From Pseudomonadota bacterium (GTDB lineage: Bacteria; Pseudomonadota; Alphaproteobacteria; Caulobacterales; Caulobacteraceae): DNA of 7,830 bases. The stretch lies in NCBI GenBank assembly GCA_023436945.1, contig JAEZHG010000182.1:1-7830 (forward strand), read 5' to 3'. A program made the position numbers and the translations under genes. Of this stretch, positions 1-4,275 are shown piece by piece. The notes under the pieces are model-generated. The model saw nothing but the letters and a program-made list of their open reading frames with translations. It did not search any database and was not told the DNA's origin. How positions within the stretch are numbered: position 1 is the stretch's first letter; each line of letters starts with the position of its first letter.

Positions 1-148
1 CGTCTACGTCATCGGCTTCAGCTTCCCCGTCGTGCCGCGCGGCCAGGCGCGCATCCGCACGCAGATGTCGGCTGCCCATACGTTCGACCAGATCGACCAC
101 GCGGTCAGCGCCTTCACCACGGCGGGCCGGGAACTCGGAGTGATCTGA
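1..148 (+). CDS. kbl: 2-amino-3-ketobutyrate CoA ligase (glycine C-acetyltransferase), C-terminal end
   Basis: Only the last 48 codons are present (frame starting at base 2, TGA at 146-148); the gene begins outside the window. The readable tail contains the stretches FPVVPRGQARIRTQMSAAHT and a C-terminal helix ending GRELGVI, which I recognise as the conserved end of Kbl, a PLP-dependent alpha-oxoamine synthase. Kbl is cytosolic and cleaves 2-amino-3-ketobutyrate with CoA to glycine and acetyl-CoA, the second step of threonine degradation after Tdh. The tdh gene lies downstream on the same strand, which supports the call. The stop codon overlaps the start of the next gene by one base (TGATG), implying translational coupling. 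Other members of the family (KAS, ALAS, BioF) share the fold, but the neighbouring tdh makes Kbl by far the best reading. Confidence 0.93.
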   Translation, partial: VYVIGFSFPVVPRGQARIRTQMSAAHTFDQIDHAVSAFTTAGRELGVI

Positions 149-453
149 TGAAGCTCAGGCTCGTGATAGACGGCGGGCACGTCGCGAGCCTCGAGGACGT
201 CTACGACCTTGTTCAAGCGCTTCCGGCTGTGCCCGACTGGTTTGGTCGGAACCTCGACGCGGTCGACGAGCTTGCCTACTTCGTGAAGTCACCTCTCCAT
301 GTCGTGGTCCGAGATGCCCCACTTCTAAAGCAGCGGCTAGGTTCGAAGGACTACAACGCACTGGTGCAGGTGCTTGAAAACCTTCGTGATTCAACAGACG
401 AGCTCGAACCCGTCCAACCTGTGACGCTCGTGTTCCAAGAGCGTGAGTTCTAG
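148..453 (+). CDS. Barstar-family protein (barnase-inhibitor-like), 101 aa
   Basis: A small acidic protein with the layout of barstar: an N-terminal strand (KLRLVIDGG), a helix, then the hallmark DWFGRNLDAVDEL at residues 30-42, equivalent to YYGENLDALWD in Bacillus barstar. D37 and E41 fall at the positions of barstar Asp35 and Asp39, which contact the barnase active site; barstar Trp38 is replaced by D40. A later helix (YNALVQVLENLRD) and a final strand (VTLVFQ) complete the fold, and 101 aa is close to the family's usual 90-110. Family members bind and block microbial RNases, but many chromosomal copies have no known target, so the function here is open. No barnase-like RNase is visible nearby. 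The start is well placed: it overlaps the kbl stop by one base and has CGGAG at 136-140, seven bases upstream. The gene is somewhat less GC-rich (about 53-57% by hand count in its second half) than tdh. Confidence 0.85.
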   Translation: MKLRLVIDGGHVASLEDVYDLVQALPAVPDWFGRNLDAVDELAYFVKSPLHVVVRDAPLLKQRLGSKDYNALVQVLENLRDSTDELEPVQPVTLVFQEREF

Positions 454-462
454 GAGAGCAAG

Positions 463-1506
463 ATGACCCAGATGATGAAGGCCTTGGCCAAGACTGGACC
501 CGTCGAGGGGCTGGAGCTGATCGAGGCGCCGATCCCGTCGCCGGGCGATGAGGACGTGCTGATCAAGGTGCATCGCACCGCCGTCTGTGGCACCGACATC
601 CACATCTGGAACTGGGACGAGTGGTCGCAAAAGAACGTGCCTGTTCCGATGATTACGGGTCACGAGTTCGCCGGTGACATCGTTGCCATTGGCGCGGACG
701 TGGATCGCCCGCTGCAAATCGGCCAGCGCGTCTCGGCTGAGGGTCACGTTATCGACCTGAACTCCGAAGCGGCTCGCGCCGGTCACTTCCACCTCGACCC
801 GCACACGCGCGGCATCGGCGTGAACCGTCAGGGCTGCTTTGCCGAATACGTGGTGGCCCCGGCCTTCAACGTGATCGAGCTGCCTGACGATGTGCCGTAT
901 GAAATCGGCTCCATCCTCGACCCGTTCGGCAATGCCGTTCACACCGCACAGCAGTTCGACCTGCTGGGTGAGGACGTGCTGGTGACGGGTGCGGGTCCGA
1001 TCGGTGTCATGGCCGCCGCTGTGGCCCGTCACGCGGGTGCGCGCACCGTGGTGCTGACCGACATCAACGACTTCCGTCTGGATCTGGCGCAGAAGGTGGT
1101 GCCGGGCGTTCGCACCGTGAACACCACCAAGGAAGACCTGCACGACGTGATGAAGGAACTGGGCCTCAAGGTCGGTTTCGACGTGGCGCTGGAAATGTCG
1201 GGCTCGCCGATTGCCTTCAAGCAATGCGTGGACACGCTGATCATGGGTGGCGGTCTGGCGCTGCTAGGCATTCCGTCCAAGCCGACCGAAACCGACTGGG
1301 GCCAGATCATCCTTAAGGCCATCAACATCAAGGGCGTCTATGGCCGCGAGATGTTCACGACATGGCGCAAGATGCTGGGCCTGTTGAAGGCGGGTCTCGA
1401 CCTGACCCCGCTGATCACGCACCAGATGCACTACAGCGAGTTCCGCGAAGGCTTTGAGGCAATGAAGTCCGGCCAGTCCGGTAAAGTCGTCCTCAACTGG
1501 GACTAA
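463..1506 (+). CDS. tdh: L-threonine 3-dehydrogenase
   Basis: A 347-aa zinc-dependent medium-chain dehydrogenase that oxidises L-threonine with NAD+ to 2-amino-3-ketobutyrate, the substrate of Kbl. It can be aligned with E. coli Tdh (341 aa) from end to end. Catalytic zinc and proton-relay residues are present: C42 in TAVCGTDIHIWNWDEW, then H67-E68 in ITGHEF. The Rossmann glycine motif VTGAGPIG is at 174-181, and the C-terminal SGQSGKVVLNWD matches the family end. Oddly, the loop that carries four structural-zinc cysteines in E. coli Tdh (C93, C96, C99, C107) has the same length here, but these positions are D98, S101, A104 and D112. The ATG at 463 follows AGGAGA (452-457), which overlaps the stop codon of the barstar-like gene, so the three genes form one compact operon. 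An intrinsic terminator follows directly. Confidence 0.96.
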   Translation: MTQMMKALAKTGPVEGLELIEAPIPSPGDEDVLIKVHRTAVCGTDIHIWNWDEWSQKNVPVPMITGHEFAGDIVAIGADVDRPLQIGQRVSAEGHVIDLNSEAARAGHFHLDPHTRGIGVNRQGCFAEYVVAPAFNVIELPDDVPYEIGSILDPFGNAVHTAQQFDLLGEDVLVTGAGPIGVMAAAVARHAGARTVVLTDINDFRLDLAQKVVPGVRTVNTTKEDLHDVMKELGLKVGFDVALEMSGSPIAFKQCVDTLIMGGGLALLGIPSKPTETDWGQIILKAINIKGVYGREMFTTWRKMLGLLKAGLDLTPLITHQMHYSEFREGFEAMKSGQSGKVVLNWD

Positions 1507-1514
1507 GAACGCAG

Positions 1515-1544
1515 AACCCCGTCAGAAATGGCGGGGTTTTTATT
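1515..1544 (+). terminator. Intrinsic terminator after tdh
   Basis: A 9-bp stem (1515-1523 AACCCCGTC with 1530-1538 GGCGGGGTT, one G-T wobble) encloses a 6-base loop AGAAAT, and the stem runs into TTTTTATT. It lies eight bases after the tdh stop codon (TAA 1504-1506), the usual position for ending the kbl-tdh transcript. It also insulates the next gene from that operon. Confidence 0.88.
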
Positions 1545-1553
1545 GGGGGAGGG
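1545..1553 (+). promoter_or_regulatory. Strong ribosome binding site favouring the ATG at 1560
   Basis: GGGGGAGGG contains GGAGG at 1548-1552, seven bases before the ATG at 1560. This is the best Shine-Dalgarno match in the window. It fits that ATG and is too far (about 15 bases) from the TTG at 1568. The ATG opens a reading frame that stops at 1638-1640, so this site is the main evidence that the downstream gene once started in a different frame. Confidence 0.7.
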
Positions 1554-1559
1554 ATAATC

Positions 1560-1640
1560 ATGCCGGATTGGCTTGTCCCGTGGTGGAACTTTTGGGCAAC
1601 GGTTACCTGCTTGGTCCACTGGGGGCGGTCGGTGCGATAG
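1560..1640 (+). other. Short 26-codon frame, probable detached 5' end of the next gene
   Basis: Starting at ATG 1560 behind the strong ribosome binding site, the frame reads MPDWLVPWWNFWATV and on to a TAG at 1638-1640. The Trp-rich opening looks like the short segment before a membrane helix, but the helix itself (GYLLGPLGAVGAIG and onward) lies in the frame one base back. Adding one G to the GGG at 1594-1596 would join the two as NFWGNGYLLGPLGAVG and give one 179-aa protein. I read this as the true N-terminus of the membrane protein cut off by a one-base deletion (or a sequencing error). It could instead be an independent short leader peptide. Confidence 0.5.
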
Positions 1641-2098
1641 GCACTGTGGCAACGTTTGCAACGGCGATTTTTCTTGCGGATTCATCTGATAGGGATCGGC
1701 GCCGCACGGATGCTGCTGTGCTTTACGGTGTGGCTCACGTTGCAGGTAGTTCGTCTGGGATGTTGTCTGAAATTTCGAGGTTGGTAAGCAACGGCCAGAA
1801 TCCTCGCGCTGTGGCTAGAGGCTTCATCAAGGCTGGTGGATTATCGGCTCATATTGATGAGCTCTCTAAGGTTAATATAGTTAATTTCCCTTCTGTAAGA
1901 ATGATAGATTCTTTGAATGGAATTAAAGATATTCTGAAGACTGCTTTAGTATACCTTCAATCTTGTGAGAATGGTGAGGATCGCTATTTAAAAAATGTTA
2001 CAAAGGAGATGTTGTTGATGTCTATAGATTTATCTTCTTTGTCTGAAGAAATGAAATTCGAAGGAGGAAGGATATTGAAGCGCGGAATTAAGTGGTAA
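1568..2098 (+). CDS. Unrecognised single-pass membrane protein with an apparent 5' frame break
   Basis: I do not recognise this family. The uninterrupted frame begins at best from TTG 1568 and gives 176 aa. After about ten residues there is one hydrophobic segment (GYLLGPLGAVGAIGTVATFA, then TAIFLA, about residues 12-37). It is followed by the charged DSSDRDRRRTDA (about 38-49), which suggests a membrane anchor with the rest in the cytoplasm. The remaining 125 residues look mainly alpha-helical, without enzyme motifs that I can identify. The TTG has no fitting ribosome binding site, whereas an ideal one serves the ATG at 1560 in another frame, so the native N-terminus has probably been frameshifted. 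Base composition is unlike the neighbours: about 57-60% GC for 1561-1680 but about 32% for 1861-2100 by hand count, with many AT-rich codons. This suggests acquired DNA. The stop codon is one base from that of the convergent gene. Confidence 0.6.
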   Translation: MACPVVELLGNGYLLGPLGAVGAIGTVATFATAIFLADSSDRDRRRTDAAVLYGVAHVAGSSSGMLSEISRLVSNGQNPRAVARGFIKAGGLSAHIDELSKVNIVNFPSVRMIDSLNGIKDILKTALVYLQSCENGEDRYLKNVTKEMLLMSIDLSSLSEEMKFEGGRILKRGIKW

Positions 2099-2099
2099 T

Positions 2100-2447
2100 T
2101 TAAATTTGGAATTTTCTAAGTTTCTCTCTTAGGTTCTTTATCCACTCCCGCCCCGCATCGCCGCCCCAAAGGTGCCATGCGATATAACCTGCCGAGGGCT
2201 TGGTGGGGTGGCCCCAGAACTTGCCGCGTTTGTTGACGGCGTGACGGGCGAACCAGGCGTTCATGGTGATGATGTCGCGGTCGCTGACCAACTCGCCGCG
2301 ACTGAGGCGCAGGGCGCGGTTCAGGCCGACCTCTGTGCCGCCACGCCCGTACTGTTGTCGTAAAGACAGGCCATAGTTGGCGGCCTCGATCACGGCGTCG
2401 GGCGGGGTGCGTTCCTCGTCGGAAATAGCGGGGTGATCCAGAAACAT
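2100..2447 (-). CDS. Small phage-flavoured protein with KRGKFWGHPTKPSAGYIAWHLWGGDAGREW motif region (residues 73-102)
   Basis: A 115-aa protein of unknown function. Its core, GLSLRQQYGRGGTEVGLNRA (about 27-46), ITMNAWFARHAV (about 60-71) and PSAGYIAWHLWGGDAGREW (about 84-102), follows a pattern I recall from small domains in phage and prophage proteins: a GRGGTxVG turn, a helix ending FARHxxxK, then PSxGxIAWxLWGGDAG. I know no established activity for it. The final 13 residues are basic (KNLREKLRKFQI) and lie in AT-rich DNA. The ATG at 2445-2447 has no clear ribosome binding site, and the frame stays open upstream towards rlmJ without another usual start, so it could be a fragment of a longer protein. 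It diverges from rlmJ (59 bases between starts) and converges with the membrane protein gene. The frame is preferred over the overlapping - strand frame because only it carries the coherent motif set. Confidence 0.62.
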   Translation of the reverse strand: MFLDHPAISDEERTPPDAVIEAANYGLSLRQQYGRGGTEVGLNRALRLSRGELVSDRDIITMNAWFARHAVNKRGKFWGHPTKPSAGYIAWHLWGGDAGREWIKNLREKLRKFQI

Positions 2448-2506
2448 CTGTCGGTTGTAGGTGTCTTGGCCCTTGACGCAAAGGGCGGGAGAGGGGACGG
2501 AGCGGA

Positions 2507-3328
2507 ATGAACTATCGCCACAGCTTCCACGCCGGAAATTTCGCCGATCTCGTCAAACACGCTCTGGTGCTTTGGCTTATACGCCAGCAGCGCGAGAACG
2601 GACCGCTGACGGTGCTCGATACGCACGCTGGCGCGGGTCTGTATGACCTTTCGGGCGATGCTGTGCGCTCCAAGGAAGCCGAGGCGGGCGTGGCGCGTCT
2701 GATGACCGCCGAGAACCGTCCGCCGCTGATCGAGGCGCTGGCCAAGGAAGTGGCCAGCTTTAATCCGCAGGGCGGCGTGCGTTTCTATCCCGGCTCGCCC
2801 GTTCTGATCGCCCGCGCACTGGGCACTGAGGGCCGCTATCAGGGCTTTGAGCTGAACCCTCCGGTCAAGGCACTGCTGGACGAGGTGCTCAAGGACTATC
2901 CGAATGCCAAGGGCTATGAGGGTGACGGCTATGACCTGACCCGCGCGGCGGCGACCAAGGTCACCGGCCCGCTGGTGCTGATCGACCCGCCTTTCGAGCG
3001 TGGTGATGACTATATCCGCTCGGCGGAAACCGCAGCGGCCATCGTCAAGCGTGACCCCAAGGCGGTGGTGGCCATCTGGACCCCGCTGAAAGACATGGAA
3101 ACCTTCGACGGCTTTATCCGCCGTCTGGAAGAGTTGAAGGCCCCGCGCGTTCTGGTGGCCGAGGCGCGTCTGCGTCCGCTGAACAATCCGATGAAGATGA
3201 ACGGCTGCACCATGACGGTGGTCAATGCCCCGTCCGGCACCGATGCGGCGGCGGCGGAAATCTGCGGCTGGGTGGCGGCAACATTGGGCGAGGAAAAGGC
3301 CCGCGCGGAAATCTGGCGCACCAGCTGA
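2507..3328 (+). CDS. rlmJ: 23S rRNA (adenine(2030)-N6)-methyltransferase
   Basis: RlmJ methylates N6 of A2030 in 23S rRNA using S-adenosylmethionine. The 273-aa length compares with 280 in E. coli. The N-terminus MNYRHSFHAGNFADLVKHA is the family signature, followed by the SAM-binding LDTHAGAG (37-44), the conserved FYPGSP (93-98), a second acidic nucleotide-binding area (GFELNPP, 113-119), and the catalytic N6-methylase motif IV as DPPF at 160-163, followed by E164. All key parts are present, so the enzyme should be active. The ATG at 2507 is supported by GGAG at 2499-2502 and by the exact match of the N-terminus to the family. The upstream space to the divergent gene is only 59 bases and shows no promoter I would defend. 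Loss of RlmJ has only mild effects in E. coli, so this is a housekeeping modification gene with no evident functional tie to its neighbours. Confidence 0.95.
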   Translation: MNYRHSFHAGNFADLVKHALVLWLIRQQRENGPLTVLDTHAGAGLYDLSGDAVRSKEAEAGVARLMTAENRPPLIEALAKEVASFNPQGGVRFYPGSPVLIARALGTEGRYQGFELNPPVKALLDEVLKDYPNAKGYEGDGYDLTRAAATKVTGPLVLIDPPFERGDDYIRSAETAAAIVKRDPKAVVAIWTPLKDMETFDGFIRRLEELKAPRVLVAEARLRPLNNPMKMNGCTMTVVNAPSGTDAAAAEICGWVAATLGEEKARAEIWRTS

Positions 3329-3330
3329 TT

Positions 3331-3366
3331 TTTAGTTCCTCTGAAACATTAAGCAGAGAAACTAAG
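3331..3366 (+). terminator. Possible hairpin after rlmJ
   Basis: AGTTCCTCTG (3334-3343) pairs with CAGAGAAACT (3354-3363) with one C-A mismatch, around a 10-base loop. It lies five bases after the rlmJ stop codon, where a terminator would be expected. There is no proper T-run on either side, so termination is uncertain and it may be only a stabilising 3' hairpin. Confidence 0.35.
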
Positions 3367-3437
3367 TTTATAGGGTGCGGCTATCCGTGTTCTAGAAGGC
3401 CTCTGTAGTCGCGTTCGCAACGTCGGATCAGTAGGTT

Positions 3438-4169
3438 ATGAAGCGTATCGCCATTCTGGAAACGGGGCATCCGCCCGAAGCGCTGCGGGACAAGTTTGAC
3501 GACTATCCCGCCCGCTTCCGCGCGCTTCTGGGCGAGGATACGCCGACCGTCCGTTTTGATGTGCAAAACGGCCATCTGCCCGAGGACCCGAGCGCGTTCA
3601 GCGGCTGCATCGTCACCGGATCGGCGGCGGGGGTCTATGAGGACCACGTCTGGATTCCGCAACTGACCGAATGGCTGCAGGACGCTCTGGGCCGCACGCG
3701 CCTTTTGGGCATCTGCTTTGGCCACCAGATCATGGCCCATGCCTTTGGCGGCAAGGTCGAGAAGGTGGACAAGGGCTGGGGCGTGGGGCTGCATACCTAT
3801 GACGTCCGGTCGGTCGAGCCGTGGATGCATCCGCGCGCCGACAAGATCGCCATCGCCGTATCCCATCAGGATCAGGTGGTTGTGCGCCCGCCCGAGGCGC
3901 GGGTGATCGCCAGTTGCGATTTTACCCCCTATGCGGGACTGGCCTACGGCGATGAGGCCATCAGCTTCCAGTGCCATCCCGAGTTCCAGCCCGCCTATGC
4001 CGCGGCCCTTACCGAACTTCGACGGGGCACACGCATTCCCGACGAACTGGTCGATCAGGCGCTGGAAAGCCTCAAGCGCTCCAATGACCGCGCCGTGCTC
4101 ACGGCTTGGGTGCGCGCATTCCTGTTGTTGACCCCGCCTCCGGTAGAAGGGGACGGATCGGGTATCTGA
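3438..4169 (+). CDS. Class I glutamine amidotransferase-like protein (GMP synthase GATase-type)
   Basis: A 243-aa stand-alone class I (triad) glutamine amidotransferase domain. The oxyanion-strand region is CIVTGSAAGVYED (57-69), the nucleophile elbow is GICFGHQ with C93, and the rest of the triad is H180 and E182 in FQCHPEF. The mid-domain segment GGKVEKVDKGWGVGLHTYDV and the VSHQDQVVV stretch (141-149) resemble the 'GMP synthase-like' orphan amidotransferases, not GuaA itself, which would carry an ATP pyrophosphatase domain. Such proteins hydrolyse or transfer the amide of glutamine or of a gamma-glutamyl substrate; the acceptor cannot be told from sequence. Gamma-glutamyl hydrolase activity, as in PuuD-type enzymes, is an alternative. 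The ATG at 3438 is preceded only by a weak AGTAGG. The gene follows rlmJ on the same strand after 109 bases, so co-transcription is possible but not shown. Confidence 0.85.
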   Translation: MKRIAILETGHPPEALRDKFDDYPARFRALLGEDTPTVRFDVQNGHLPEDPSAFSGCIVTGSAAGVYEDHVWIPQLTEWLQDALGRTRLLGICFGHQIMAHAFGGKVEKVDKGWGVGLHTYDVRSVEPWMHPRADKIAIAVSHQDQVVVRPPEARVIASCDFTPYAGLAYGDEAISFQCHPEFQPAYAAALTELRRGTRIPDELVDQALESLKRSNDRAVLTAWVRAFLLLTPPPVEGDGSGI

Positions 4170-4264
4170 GCTTTGGTATTAAAGGCTTGTGTAAGACCTT
4201 TATGGTAATGGCCCCATAACCGAGTTTAGATTGACCCGCCGCCCATAATAGTTGGCGGTGCCTT

Positions 4265-4270
4265 AGGGGA
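4265..4270 (+). promoter_or_regulatory. Ribosome binding site fixing a GTG start
   Basis: AGGGGA lies five bases before GTG at 4276-4278. Together with the signal peptide that begins immediately after, it places the histidine kinase start at this GTG. The 106 bases between the stop codon at 4169 and this start contain a small inverted repeat (TAAAGG/CCTTTA) and TTGACC, but no convincing -35/-10 pair. Confidence 0.6.
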
Positions 4271-4275
4271 CCGCA

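Noticed and set aside
391..1224. 277-codon minus-strand frame opposite tdh
   Set aside because: Its translation is low in structure and rich in His, Arg and Val, typical of the complement of a high-GC coding frame. The tdh reading is unambiguous.
1589..1600. Programmed -1 frameshift site
   Set aside because: CTTTTGGGCAAC does not fit X-XXY-YYZ in the starting frame, and I see no strong stem-loop or upstream Shine-Dalgarno stimulator at the right distance. A mutation or sequencing error is more likely.
2473..2478. TTGACG as a -35 box for rlmJ
   Set aside because: No -10-like element follows at a usable spacing before the ATG at 2507; the following bases are purine-rich ribosome-binding sequence.
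2116..2481. Alternative minus-strand frame overlapping the small phage-type gene
   Set aside because: It is Arg/Pro-rich without motifs, whereas the frame ending at 2100 carries the coherent GRGGTEVG to WGGDAG pattern.
4170..4275. Promoter for the kinase gene (TTGACC near 4233 with CATAAT soon after)
   Set aside because: The two elements are only about seven bases apart, too close for a -35/-10 pair. No better pair with normal spacing was found.
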